Positions 12,601 through 29,613 of a DNA stretch of 64,000 nucleotides are shown here, piece by piece (position 1 is the stretch's first letter; every line of letters begins with the position of its first letter). A model generated the notes under the pieces. That model saw only the letters and a list, made by a program, of their open reading frames with translations, had not been told where the DNA came from and searched no databases. Source of the stretch: Cynocephalus volans (lineage: Eukaryota > Chordata > Mammalia > Dermoptera > Cynocephalidae). The translations under genes and the position numbers were made by a program. The stretch is from NCBI RefSeq assembly GCF_027409185.1, contig NC_084472.1, positions 96,922,427 through 96,986,426 of the forward strand, in the 5' to 3' direction.

Positions 12601-14867
12601 GAGCAATTACTCTGTATCTGCTTCTGAGGAATTGTTAAAAGATAGAAATTATGTGCTGATGTCAGGATGCAATCAGACATTACTTTTATTTTTCAAGGTA
12701 AGTTATGACTGAAGTATTACAAGGGTAACCATCTCCATGAAGAAGAACGTCAGCAGTAAATCTCATAAGAGCATTAAGCTACAGTTGCTGTTCAAGTCAC
12801 ATAATCCCTATGACTGATGGCAAAGCAGATAGATGTGTCCCTTGTAAATGAACCCTTTGGCATTTTCTGTCATCAATTATAAGCTTGCCCTGAAGATAAA
12901 GCTAACTGAAGAGTGAGGGTTGATGGAAAAAAAAAATTAATAATGAAATATTTTAAATTATAATTACATTTCAGAAAACTGGAATTTGAAACTGAGCATT
13001 AAGTTTTGTTTTGACAGAACTAATATGAAAATTTGAAGCTATGGAGCACTAAAGACAACCTTCTATTATTGCTAAAAATATTATCACTATAAAAGCAAAA
13101 TAATAATACAACCTTTTATAACAATTTTATACTTTCTAACTTTTTAGAGCTAGAAAGGTCAAAAAGGTTCTATGATATTTAGATGTTGCTATGTTCACAG
13201 AGTACAAGGATCTTTGTGAGTACTTAATATAAAAATAGACTAATGATCCTTAGTTACCATGTTATTGTTCACTCTAAGCGTTTTTCCAAACAAATACTAC
13301 AGTAATTATTTTAAAAACCTGTTACAGCAATCACTTGTTTTTATGTCATTATAAAATAACAAATATATTTAATCTTGAATTGATCATTCTATTAATTGCC
13401 CTACAATAAGACAAATCTAACAAGTAGAGTGCTTCCTATTCTCATATTTAAAATGATCCCTTTTCATAAAAAAGTTATAAAAACTTCTTTGCAAATATGT
13501 GTTCAAGATATTGGAAAGACTTGAAGCACAAAAATGTCAAATACTTTGACTTAAAATGTTTCTTAGAAAAGTATGAACTGTTATTCTCTAGCTAATCATT
13601 CAGTATTTCTTGATGATTTTTATTTTCATTATGTAAATATTAAACGTCCAGGGTATGTTCTACTACAACTGTCTTATATCAGTATCCTCATCAAAGGATT
13701 AGTCTCTCATTTCTATCTATCTAGCTCTGACATGCATTTTTTTCTCTTCTCATATTTACCTCTCTAATAACTATGATGTATAATCGAACAGTATAACTAA
13801 TGTTTCTTCTAGATGCTTCCTATAGTACTTGGACATTATTTTTTCTAATAATGCTTATCACAAAAATGTATAAATACTTTTGAATCATATTTTTAAACTG
13901 CCAAGCATACTAAAAACTGAATATATTCTTCTTATTTGTGCTTTTCTGTGTTGCAGTCTGTTTGCTGAGAGCGAGAAGCTGCCTTGGGTACTACCATCAA
14001 CTTTTGTCTGGACTCTGTGTTCCACTCTCTGTCATGAATACATCTCACTGTAGTTAACAGAATTTGCATATGCATAACATTGACTACCATGACCAATTTA
14101 TTCTGAAGTGAATACATCCTTGATCAACTTTAACTCAGGTAGCAATATGAGATGGAAGCTAACAAGGGTAGTGAGTTGTACACAAGGAGACTAAATAACG
14201 GGCCAGGACCAGCACAAACTGCCCCAGAAGCTCCCCTGTCCTAGCCTAAATGGATGCACCTATTCCCTTCTAGTCTTTGTAACTTGATTATTGCTTAAAG
14301 TACATCAGGGATGCAGAGGGCCACTGTGCACACAAGAGAGAGTGGGATGATGATCTCAAACCATTTCTCTTTATGGCTGGCTCTCCTAACTACTCCCTCA
14401 CAATAGCAAACACCAGGATTTAGATAAAAATGCTGAGGGACTGAAGTTCCAGAAGTTTATTAAAAAAATTCCAAAAATTTTTCAAAAAACTTAAAAATTC
14501 AAAAAATTTTAAAAGTGGTTACAATTTTCTCAAAATCAGGCCAAAGAAAAAGCCAGTTTCAAGCAGCACTCAACAAAGATCTATTGACCACCTACTGTGT
14601 ATAAGAATATTGCACTTAGAAGGGTGTTGCAGGAAATGGAATGATCTAAGTCATGACCCTTGTGTTTCTTTTACCTACAGCAGAGAAAGACCTGGGTACA
14701 ATTAAGCAAAACAAAGTGACATACACAGGAATTCAAAAACAAACAAATGAAGCAAAACTCTGACTGTGAGAACACGCAAAATGAAGGGATGACAGCCTAG
14801 AATAAAAAAGCTGAAGGAAGAAAGATATCAAAGTGTTTAAGTGTTGGCTAAACCAGGAGTCAGCACA

Positions 14868-15151
14868 TTTTCTGTGAAGAGCCAGAAGGTAAATATTCTA
14901 AACTCTGTGAGCCATAGATTTTTGTTGAAACTACTCAACTAAATGGTTGTACTACAAAAGCAGACATAGACAATATATAAACAAATGAATCTGGCTGGGC
15001 TTCACTAAAACTTTATTCATGTTCACTCAAATTTAAATTTCATATAATTACATGTTACAAAATATTTTTTTAAATGATTTAAGACTGTAAAAAACATCCT
15101 TACTTTGTGGGGTACACCAAAACAGGCAGCAGTTGCTGACTCCTGCACTAA
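14868..15151. mobile_element. Nonautonomous hAT-type DNA transposon, copy 1
   Basis: The left end caggagtcagcacattttct and the right end ttgctgactcctg are inverted repeats. The 8-bp flanks ggctaaac and cactaaac agree at 6 of 8 positions. Inside are phrases shared with the copy at 33071 (tactcaact, tagacaat, aaaactttatt). It resembles a widespread mammalian hAT family whose name I cannot fix. Confidence 0.7.
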
Positions 15152-15479
15152 ACTATAGGGTACACTGAAGGCTGTACCATAAGGAGAGATATATGGGACC
15201 AAATTTAAAATAACTTTTATGGTGATTCATACAGTGATATTATATAGCTAGTAAAATCAAATATAGTAGAATAGTTAATGGCATTGAAATATGCTCATGA
15301 TGCAGTAAAGAAAAACAAGCCGCTTACAAAATATGTATTGTATAATCCTTCTATAGCTTCAAAATATACACAAACTAAACTGTTGATATTTGATAACCTG
15401 GGTGTTGGGATTATGAATAAATTTTATTTTCTTCATATTGCTAATCTATATCTTCTATATGGAACATGTATTAACTTTT

Positions 15480-15990
15480 CCCTCCCTTTTCTTGTTAGCT
15501 ATGAATGGATTTTGATAAAGAAGCAACATAATTAATGCATATCTTAAAATGATGATTCTGGCATTAGCCTCGAATACGTGATGGATTATAGAGGATAACA
15601 ATTAGATACTGGGTGATAAATTAGGAAGTTAGGAGACAGTCTGAAAAAGATACGATGAACATAAATTAAGACAGCAGAAGTGGGAATAAAAAAGTAATAC
15701 GGAGACCAAATCAAATAACATAATATAGGATGAGGATGTGGGATGAGCACAAAATGACTTCAAGCTTTCTATCTTGTGTGATGGGGAGGAAAAGGAGAAA
15801 GAGATTTGGAGGCAGAGATGACATTGATTTTGGACATGTTGAGGGAGGGCTGTTAATGTGGTATTCAGGTCTGGTTCTGGATCTCAAGAGAAAGGTCAGG
15901 GTTTGATATTGAGAAGTATCTAGGACTGAGAAATAATCTAAAAGAGGAAAAGGAAGATGTAAAGTGCCCTGTTACAAAATCCAGGGTATT
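15480..15990 (-). repeat. L2 LINE fragment, antisense
   Basis: Phrases on the plus strand such as ttttggacatgttgaggg (15832) and gtattcaggtctgg match antisense L2 ORF2. The earlier part (gatgattctggcattag) fits the next L2 segment. It is heavily decayed. Confidence 0.5.
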
Positions 15991-17689
15991 ACGTTTTAAA
16001 GAGGGGCTGGCCAAGTAAAATGCTAGAAAGGTCACGTGACAAGAACTCTGGATTTCGTCACTGGGTGGTTACTGGAGACCCAGGATGTATTGAAAGCATG
16101 TTTGTTCCTTCTCCCTCATGGTGTAATATCTGAACAGGTGCCAAATAATGGTTTACTATTTGTTTTTGGTTTTTACTTATTTGAATTAATTACTCCATCT
16201 GTTCCTGGTGTTTTGAAAATCCTGAATGAACACAGTGCTCTTGAATGAATGCATTTTGTTCAATTGGGAGTTGGTTAAATTCCCTACTGAGATCCTCAGC
16301 TGGACAGAATTTTCTTGTGCACTGCTCTTACTTCCTGTTCTCAAACTGAGGAAGGAGTCAGGGAGACCTAATGGTTACATAACGCAGAAATCACTTACGT
16401 GGCTAAGGGGCACTCAGATTTCATTTTGGTATCCAAAAAACAAAAACCAAAAAAAACAGAAGGGAAGAAGGGCCTTGCTTCTTCACTAAGCCAAGATACG
16501 ATACTGGCTGAATTTTTACTCCTGTTCCACTGACCCTGTAGTTATAATAGCACAATTCACTGATTCCCTCTTACAATTTTTTGACCTTTACTCTACATTC
16601 ATAAGTGTTCTATGGGAATGCTTAGGAGAAGTATATTAGGGTGGTTTGTCAGACCTCTTTAGCCAAAAGTCCTGAAGGCTTTCTTCTCTGTAACAGACGA
16701 CTACTGAACCCAAGAAAGTCTTCAAATCTGAAATAAATGGTCTTTTGAAAAGGCCTAAAGAAATTCAGGCCTTTATTAGGAATAGGAAAGGAAATCTCTG
16801 GGAATGGAAACCTTTCTATATCTGTAGTTACACAGGGTAATGGCTGTCAAGTGTGACAATTGCTGAGGCCAGTTCTCTACATAGCCAGCTCAGAGAGGCA
16901 CACTTAGTAAGAGTTTTGATGACATGACTAGTAATAAATAGGAATGGTCATTAACATGGATACTAGGTCTGGGGGAAAGAGAAAAATAAAGCTAGTATGT
17001 GGGGTTAGGACAGATGGAGAACCAAGAACTCCTTTGGACCACAGGAGCTCCCCACTGCTTCCCTGCCTTCAGGGGGGTGCTGAATGCTGTGGAGTTTCTG
17101 CCAGAATAAGAAAGTTGGATTTCCACCATGAAAATAACCCTCTAGAGCAAACTTGGTATATGTCAGCTCAGACCCCGGGTTTGAGGTGTTAGAATGTACA
17201 ATGCAGTATCAAAAAACTGGATTCTGAATATCCTACAAAAAATCACTTTGGATTTATGTGCAAGTTCTTAGTATCTATTTATGAAATTATCAAATGCTGA
17301 TTTAAGAAAAAGTTCTAAGTTAGCTATTTGGAAGACTAGTATTTTATTAATCTTGGATATTAAGGTTTATTGTTTGTTAATAGGAATAGGGATCTGACTA
17401 CATTTTTCCTAGGCCAGAATTAGATATATTTCAGTCAATTGTTTTAGTTTTTATTTTCTTCCCTAAAGTGATAAAGTAAAAAAAAAAAAAAAAAAATGGA
17501 ATTACATTTTGTTTGGGGTGGAGGGTATATGCCTGTATATAAGTATTATTATTTAAAAAAATATTTTGTGTACAGGCCGAAGTCTATTGGTGGAAATTTA
17601 TATGTGAGGACTTGTCCCCGTAGCAGCAAAATATAGTAGCATAAGACTGGAATATGGGCTCTCACAGTTAAGAATTATCTTACATTTAT

Positions 17690-17885
17690 AAAACACTAGT
17701 TTACTATAATAACTTATCCTACTAATGAGATAAATATTATGGTCTTTATTTGAAAAATGAGGAACACTGAGGCTCAGAGAAGATTAAAAGACTTGCCTGA
17801 GGTTACAGAGTTTTTAAGTGCCATGGTCCAAATCACATCTTCTCACTCAAAGTCCAGATCACTTTCCAATACACCACAATGAAAT
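17690..17885 (-). repeat. MIR SINE containing the TUSC3 cassette exon
   Basis: On the plus strand, 17755-17800 reads like antisense MIR (gaggctcagagaag, gacttgcctgaggt), and 17821-17880 continues with the antisense of the tRNA-related part. The element is therefore in sense on the minus strand, the same as TUSC3. The old B-box area lies over the 3' UTR part of the exon. The old 'ttgggcaagt' core supplies the GC donor. Confidence 0.85.
17797..17861 (-). CDS. TUSC3: TUSC3 cassette exon ending in SDLDFE, made from a MIR SINE
   Basis: This 65-nt exon is on the minus strand, with acceptor attggaaag and a GC-type donor (TCAG then gcaagt). The first base completes Ser, then DLDFE and a TGA stop at 17845-17843. 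The remaining 46 nt are 3' UTR. This ending equals the one I recall for the longer human TUSC3 isoform. The whole exon and both splice sites fall inside a MIR SINE in the same orientation. The MIR phrase around 'ggactttgagtcagaag' is almost unchanged here as the coding part. The acceptor has a purine-rich, weak polypyrimidine tract, as expected for an alternative exon. The GC donor otherwise matches the strong aagt pattern. Because the stop is 46 nt from the downstream junction, the transcript should escape nonsense-mediated decay under the usual 50-55 nt rule. Whether this species splices the exon in is not shown by the sequence alone. Confidence 0.88.
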
Positions 17886-19334
17886 ACAACAATATGGAAA
17901 AAATAATCCTTAAGATTCAATTTCCATTTGTACAGTATTATTACAAGATTTAGCACTATGTTCTTTATCTACACAAGATAGGGGAACAGCAATGGTGCCT
18001 TTATAGCACTGCAGTTTTTCTCTGAATCACCTCTAAATCTCTGGGCCTTTATGTCATTCTTCGAAGCTGGGACAACCAGTGAAAGTCTTGTCAATGATAT
18101 GCACTGTGGGCTGGTCACCTCACAATTTCTGTACCATTTTCTATCTGTACAGCTCATCTAAGATGTACAAATAATGTGATACTGCCCCATAATGGACATC
18201 CCGGGACTTTTTGCCTGGCTGTGCTTGGTTACCCTCATACTCTTCTTGATTTGTATGGATGCCTTTCATTTCTAGCTGCTATTCTGTGATTTCCCTTACT
18301 GAATATCATTTCAGTTTTTTTTCTTTTTTTGATTCATCATCTCTCAACATAACTAAGGACACTGTGAATTCTAAGTATCTTTTTAAGACAATGGAAGATA
18401 CTTTGTGTCCACTGTAAGCTTAAATTAATACATATTCTGTTTTTTACAGGATGCCAGCCAGCTCAGAATCAGTTTGGGGTTGTAATAGCTACCCTTCAAG
18501 ATCAGGTTTCTGGAATAACTATCTTTCCACACATGCCTTTAGTTGTTTGGAACAACCTGACAACTCCATGGGGTACAATTTGATGTGAGTTCTGGAGTTG
18601 TGCAATGTGACAAACCAGTACATTTCATTTCACTTTACTACATTTGTATTTTAACAGTTCCTGTTGCACTTACTAGAAGTAGATAAAGAATAAAGTTTTT
18701 GAGAAAACAGATTCAATTAACAAGTATATGATGAGCACCTACTATGTGCATAGCACTTTGGAGATATATAAAAGGTTTTTGTCAAGTATCCTTCCCCAAT
18801 TACCTTACAGTCTTTTTGAAGGAAAAGGACTTAAACATATGAAACAGCTAGGATTCATGTTATTTTCCTAAAGCAAAGACTTGACGTACCATAAATGTTT
18901 TTATAGAAGTCCTCTGAAGAAAATTTTTGCGAGTCACAGAGTGCCAGTGGAAAACATGGAGAAGTAAAGACTGATGTATCCCTAACAGCACTTTGCTCTT
19001 TTTAGAAAATGGGACAAGCACCAAAGGTAACTTTTATTTAATATACAAAATGAATTCAGTGCTATCACTGGAATAAAATTTCCTTTTCTTCTGAACTATG
19101 GCTCAGTTGGTAATTAGATCAAACTAATAATAATACTGATATTTCACTGGTCGTTTCAAGGGACTCTGGAGCCCAATTAAGTTTACCAAAAGGTTCAGGG
19201 AAAAGCTGTTCTTCACTCAACTGAATTATGCAAATATAAAATAAAGCTACTTAATCTTCAGTGTAAAGAAAAACCCTGTTTAGAAAAAAGATTAAATATA
19301 AATGAATTTAAAATATTTATATCAGAATTAATGA

Positions 19335-19565
19335 TGATGATAATGAGCATCAAACATTTATTGAGTAATTAAGACTATGTACTAGGCAATGTGCTAAGTG
19401 ATTTACATGCGTTCTCTCATGTAATCCTTACAACACGTGAGTGAGGTACGTATGATCATCTCCTTTAACAAATGGGAAAACCTAGATTTAGAAAAGTTAA
19501 GTAACTTGCCCAAGGTCATACAGCTGGTAACAAGCACACTGGGGATTCAAATCAGGGAAGTTTGC
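19335..19565 (-). repeat. MIR SINE
   Basis: Antisense MIR on the plus strand: acatttattgagtaatt, then gtgctaagtgatttacat, acaaatgggaaaacc, and cttgcccaaggtcatacagc. Nearly full length. Confidence 0.85.
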
Positions 19566-20774
19566 TTATTGAAACTTCAAAGACAATCTGGGAGAACTGA
19601 GCAGCTGTATGAAACAGATTCATAACTGTAGAATATACCATTAAGACTAAATTTGGGGGAAGAGTTAAGGAAATAGGATCAACATTTAAAATAGAAATTT
19701 ATCCATTTAGCAGGTGTATATATATCAACAAAGAAAATAGCAATTTTGAAGTTAGAGTGAAGTACTGAGAAAATGGTAAAGGGTATAAAATGTTCAAGAT
19801 TTTCCAAGGCTCAAGATTAAAATAAAAAAGATCACTTAATTCCATATATAAGGAATTATGGGTTGCAGATTAAACAGAATTCAAAATTGTGAGGAAAGAA
19901 TGAAAAAAATTAAAGATAATTATGAACATAGTTCTGTGTTTCAGTGGCACAAAAGTTGTAATTCACAAAAATTCAAAAGACATCAAGGGCTACAAAAGGC
20001 AGAAGCGTGACACTCAAGAAAGTACTTTGGCATTGAAGCCAAAAGCCTACGGCCAGAAGTGATTTTTAAATTAGTTCGTGGTGTTATGTTCAAATGTGCA
20101 TTTTCACTAAGGGATATATCTCAAGAGTCTTATCCCAAGTACAGTTGTTATCTAAAGTAGGTAGAAGTGGCAGGTTTTCTTAAGAGCTTCTGTGAAGAAG
20201 AATGTGTCTATCCTTGCAGCTCATGTTTAATACGTACACATGTTAAAACAGGGAAAGTCAAGACTATACTCTTGGTTGAGAAACTATTTTTCTCTACTGT
20301 TGTAGGCCAACTTCAATGTATTTCTGTCATGAGTGGTTGCTTTGGTTTAGCTCTTGGTCCCCAGGGTTTGTGATTCAATGTTGTAGGACCTAATGCTCTT
20401 TAAAAATGGACATCTACAAATGTCTTTTCAGAAGTACTCAAGGCCATGAATTACCTTCTGGAATATGTTTTGTGGGTTTTCCTCTTTCTAGAATGGTTTG
20501 GTGCATCTCATTCTGATTCCCTACAAACTGCCTTTATCTGATGATAAGCAATTTTTTTCAATAAAGCAATATAAATGCTGATGCCCGAGATGTTATTTAA
20601 CAGTGTGAGCCTGTTCACAATCAACCAAGCTTCTCCTACAAGATAAGAAAAAGATAAAGATAATTCATTTCCCATTGAATTATCAACATCTCACCTTTCA
20701 ACTAGTCCCAGAATTATTTTTCTCATCCTCTTTCAGTCTTGACATCACCTTTGCTTTTTGGGCAGTGAACTAAC

Positions 20775-20775
<1 letters not shown>

Positions 20776-20820
<45 letters not shown>

Positions 20821-20827
20821 AGGCAAG

Positions 20828-20899
<72 letters not shown>
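20776..20899. repeat. Compound TG/TA microsatellite
   Basis: A short TG run passes into TA repeats at 20788-20816. A non-repeat island (gtgaaggcaagcc) follows, then an uninterrupted TA run of about 65 bp from 20831. Likely length-variable and prone to cruciform formation. Confidence 0.9.
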
Positions 20900-20900
<1 letters not shown>

Positions 20901-23900
20901 CCCTGAACTGCCAGGATTTTAGAATTTAGTACAGGATTTATCCATATCTCTGGTATATACTCTCTGTAGTCCTTTTAGTAACACTTTCTCTTGATGTTTA
21001 CTATCTACAAGAGAGGTGATAAGATTTCTAAAACCAAAAGCTTATTTAGAAAAAAAATGTTATGGAATAAAAATAAGACCCAAAGAAATGTAGATCATTA
21101 CAAAGGTAACTTTGGCATATATGCATGTGCTAGACTAATAAGAGAATAAAAAATTTTAAATGAAAAACTGGTGTTGTGTTTTTTTTCCATAATGTTCTCC
21201 TATACTATATTTTGTTGGTTCAGAAGGATGGTATAAATGTATTCAAGGGAACATATATCCTACATAAATCTGACAAAGCAAAAGAATTTGAAAATGAATG
21301 ATCATAGGAGAGATATCTATAAGTACTATAAGGATTTATGGAAGCCTGATGAACGATGCATCGGTATATCCATGTTGAAAAACAGATGTAATGAAAGTCC
21401 TCAAAAGGGGTGAAAAGAAATGCCAGAAGGCTTTAACATAATATGAAAAGGTAATTAGACTAGAGGAATTATTTAAATTGGACAGTTGAATAGATGGATA
21501 ACTAAGTCATGAAATTCAGATAAGACAGAATGAAATAATAGAAATCTCAGTAAAGATCTGAGGCAGAGCACATGCTTATTTATTTTTGTATGAATGTGGC
21601 AAAATTAACCAATCAGGCTCTTCCTCTTCGAAAAGAAAGTTCACAAATTATACTGAGAGAGTGAGACTGTAGGAGGCACGGAGAAGGCTGTGATTAGCTG
21701 AAGAAGAGGAGAGAGAAGACTAAAAAGAAATGATTCAGTAGTTACAATGGTAGAAGAATTCAAGCCAAGAGATAACGGGGATACCTTGGGAACATGGGAT
21801 GGGAACAACAGATTTATGTTGTCGTATGACTTATTTTCTGAACCTTTTTCAACATCTATGAGATCTAGTCACATGGCAACTAGTTTTTAGTTGTCTTCCT
21901 TGCTTTTCCAAATATCTTTATAATAGCCTAATTGCCTCTTGGCTGCTTTAATCTAAAATTGGCTAACAGAGCAGCCAGTCTGTCTAGCTCGTTCAAATCA
22001 ATATGGTAAATTCACACAACACAACAAATGGTGGAGCACTCTGAAGAGCTGCTGCAGCAACCAGGAGCCTATCTTCCATTTCTATACACACTGCACGTTA
22101 CACTGTTTAGCATGCCTGGTTTCCTAAATTTTTTGCTAGGCTCTTTCTTGGCAACTTCTCCTTACGGGTTTTTGTGTGAACTATGTCAAAATTCGCATTC
22201 ACAAACCACTCTTGGGCATGTTTTTTATCTCTGACTTCTTGCAAGAGATTTCATTTACATTTCTAGCCTCATGAAGCCATGTGAAGAAGGCAAGCCTATC
22301 CCTTGTCAGGCTGGTGGAACCTTGATAAGAGAATGGGACTGGTTATACAGTAAGAACGTTCAAATGCCACATTCACACAGAAATAAGAAGGCATGTACTC
22401 TGGCTCAGATATGCTTACAATGCATATCTAGGGTATTTTGAAAACCTTCCCAGGTGATTTTTATGTCCAATCCTAGTTTTTTTTTGTTTTTTTTTTAAAG
22501 CATTGCAGAACTATTATACTAAATGACAACTAAAAGTACAAACCTAAACTCTTGATATCATAAATCAAATGAAAAATTATTATGAGGAACTAGTAAAATC
22601 TTTTTTTCTCTACTTTCCCTGATTATTACATTGCTAAGTCAGAACAATCTAGACAGGGAATAACATTCTGGTGGGATTATATATGCTCTGATATATAATA
22701 AAAACTGGAATTTGCCATTTACCTTCCCCCACTTCCTGACGGTCAACTAAATAGGGTTTAAGAATCTTACACTGTCCTTTATTATAGCATATTTTTTTTT
22801 ATAAAAATAAGCTACACAATCTTTTCTTTGACATATTTTAAGTGCTATAGATTGAAATGAATTAATGTTCAAGTGTTTTGGGCATCCTAGATAAAAGATT
22901 AAAATACACAGTATTTCTATTTTTCTTAATTTACAGATTGCATTATAGAATACACATAAGAAAAACCAGACAAATCATGCAGATTCTCAATCCTACGGTA
23001 GGGGCAAAGAGAAAAAAAAAAAAATCTTTCTTGGGTATTAATCTTATTTCACATTTTCAAAACCAAAATTGGCTGGTTATCTAACATCAAGACTAAAACG
23101 AAGAAAGTGGAGACTCTGCTTGCCTTATCATTCTTGTGGCCCACAGAACTGATGTTTTTAAAAATTTATTTACTTTGCAGGCAGGGTTAAAGGCAGATGA
23201 TCCCACAACTCAGATCTGATACCCACATTTCTTCCACTCCCCTAGTATATTTATTTTTAATGGGTATGGGAAGAAGAGAACTGGAGATGTGCCTCTGCCC
23301 ATATGAGAAAATAGAGATGGGTGGAAGAGCCTCATTCTTCCATTATAATCCCATATCAGATCTTCCTTTTATGGCATTAGTTTTGTCCCCCAGATAAAGC
23401 TATAAATTGTTGCCACGCTCTATTTAAAAACACTCTTAAAATTTCCACTGTTTACATGTGCTAGAGACATAAGGTATGATGAGCTTTTATTTTCTATCAA
23501 CATATCACTGGTTCTATCTAAGGTAAGAGAGTCTTCAAAGGAAAAACACGGGGTAAGCTATAAGGACTCCCTAGAGAAAATGAAATAGTAATTTCTTTAA
23601 GAAAAGCTGAAGGAGGAATATGTTCAAGAAGTGAACATATACCTAATTCATAAACTGAACAACTATAATCTGGCACATCCGCTGTAGTGTGCATTAGTGA
23701 AAGTTTTGTTTGATAATAACAATGTGGTCTCAGGATGAATTTTCAACATCTTTCCACCAAATGTGACAATATGTTTGTGAAAATCTTATGAGATATTCTT
23801 TACGGCAACTTCTAGTGACCACAGATAAAATATTTTATTTAATTTTTACCTTCAAGTTTGCTTTTCTTATTTGGAAAAGTTAAAATTTTCAGAAAGGTTG

Positions 23901-23983
23901 GTTAACAGACACAAAATCACAGCTGGATAGGAAAAATAAGTGCTAGAGGTCTACACTAGTGCTAGGCACTACAACAATTTTAA

Positions 23984-24063
23984 TTTTTTTTTTTTTGCAG
24001 CTGGTCTGTACAGGGATTGAACACTGGCCCTTGGTATTATCAGCACCACACTCTAACCAGCTG
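23984..24063 (-). repeat. CYN-type SINE
   Basis: Poly(T) start (23984-23996), then antisense tRNA-Ile-like head with tattatcagcaccacactct. Flanked by a short direct repeat around aacaattt. Confidence 0.8.
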
Positions 24064-24642
24064 AATTCTAACAATTTATTGTATGTGCTCAAATGCTCCC
24101 ACCGCAAATGATACATTTTTGTGATGATTAATATGCTAATTACCCTGAATTGATCATTACACACTGTATACACGTACTGAAATATAAGTCTGTGCCCTAT
24201 AAATATGTACAATACATATCAATTAAAAAGAAATAGATAAATAAAAGATGATGCAAAGTTTATAAGAGAAAACGATCTTGCAAATGAAGTAAAAATCATG
24301 AAGAATGAAACCAAGGAAAGAACAACTTTGGATGAAGTCCATAAAGCTTAAAACTAATTTTGCTATATGTATATGTACATATATTATATAGAATAATATG
24401 TATGTATATCTCTAAAATGAAACTATACACTGGGAACAATGAGTATGCCTTACATCTTTCTATTATAGTCTACTATGCTGAACACATGGTAGGTGCTCAA
24501 AAACTTGCTTAACTGAATTTAAAATCACATGACAAATGAGTTAGCTACTTTACATTAATTCTTAATTATACATTAACCACTAAAATTCTGTTTATTCTAT
24601 TAGTTAAAAAATGAATACATTCACATTAGTATTTAGATATTA

Positions 24643-28431
<3,789 letters not shown>

Positions 28432-29499
28432 CTATTAATTTTTCTGGATCTGAACACAATGTTTCAGAATGGTTAAACTGTAAATGCACAGAGGTAAATG
28501 CAGTTGATTCTCTTTATAACATAAAATTACTACTCTTTGTGTAGGTAAATATGCCTTAATTTTTAAAACTTATAACCTGAAACTTTAATTTGTAAGATTT
28601 CGAAAGTCTGTGTGTAAATGCTCTTAAACTCCAGGACTTTCATAACACAAACGAATAATATGGACTCTCAAAACCAGTAACATTTCACGTTATACATAAA
28701 GATACACACTACATATGTCACAGTGATACATTTCATTGGCAATCATAGAAAACTAGAATGTATTCAGCATTTCTTTTTCTTCATTTTCATAGTGTGTCTA
28801 TGTCTGTGTGTGTGTACACAGCTTTCCTTTTCTAATGTGTTTCACAGATTTTTTTTGTTAAAGAAATCTATATTAAGGTCAGGTACCATGTCACATGGAA
28901 ATTCTGGGGTATCCAATTACAAGCCGTACACAACAAATTAGCATATTACATAACAAAACAATTTAATGAATTAAGCAGGATACTGAGCTAGTCACCTAAT
29001 TGTCTGACATTTTAAGAATGAGATCATCAAATTACTTCTGTATTTAATGTTTGCCTGCAGCATGATGGGTTTTTCAAGCCATACTTCAAGATGCCAGGAA
29101 TTAAGAAAATCATGGGAGCTTTTTGCCTTTGTAAAAATATTTTCTGCCATGTTATTAAAATATTTTTGACATTGACTACCATTAAGGCGGAATGCATCAA
29201 TTCTGGAAATATATTTACTATGTATACTGCTCAAATGACTAATGGATTAAAAAACGAGGAGAAAAATAAAACAATTCTAGCTCAGAAATTCCCCAATTTG
29301 CTTAATTTTTATTATAACGTCCTCATATTCATTTCTACTGCTGTATGTGTACAAAAAGCATCAATAAGTATCCTGTGCAGGATGTCTCTAAGTGTCTTCT
29401 ACTCCTAAGAGCAAAAGCTCAAAGGATATTGCTGGGCTATGTCTTATAATTAAGTGGAGGAGGTCAGAGAAAATTCGGCAGAGTAAATATTTCCACTCT

Positions 29500-29613
29500 G
29501 AGTCTGTTTTTATAACTATATTATCTAACTTTTGATTATTAATAAATAATAACATTTATTTTTGAGTCTGTTTTCATAACCACATTATCCAGCTTCTCAT
29601 TAATAATAAATGT
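29500..29613. repeat. Local tandem duplication, 64-bp period
   Basis: gagtctgtttttataac begins at 29500 and gagtctgttttcataac at 29564. Similarity continues through attatc and the attaataa blocks. The copies have diverged by several substitutions and a small deletion. Confidence 0.75.

Larger units (their letters stand above)
11430..17796 (-). other. TUSC3 intron between cassette exon and last exon
   Basis: The intron is GC-AG type (gcaagt at the 5' end, tttttcag at the 3' end) and 6.4 kb long. It holds a possible MIR piece (12295-12410), a hAT element (14868-15151), an antisense L2 (15480-15990), an AT-rich tract (12440-12600) and a 19-A run near 17478. Other parts are unassigned. Confidence 0.8.

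Noticed and set aside
13932..14117. Exon-like segment with ttgcag acceptor on the plus strand
   Set aside because: No conserved peptide and no matching donor. Antisense to the TUSC3 intron without support.
20817..20830. Shared word aggcaagcctat here and near 22288 as a duplicated element
   Set aside because: Only about a dozen bases agree and the flanks differ, so chance is enough.
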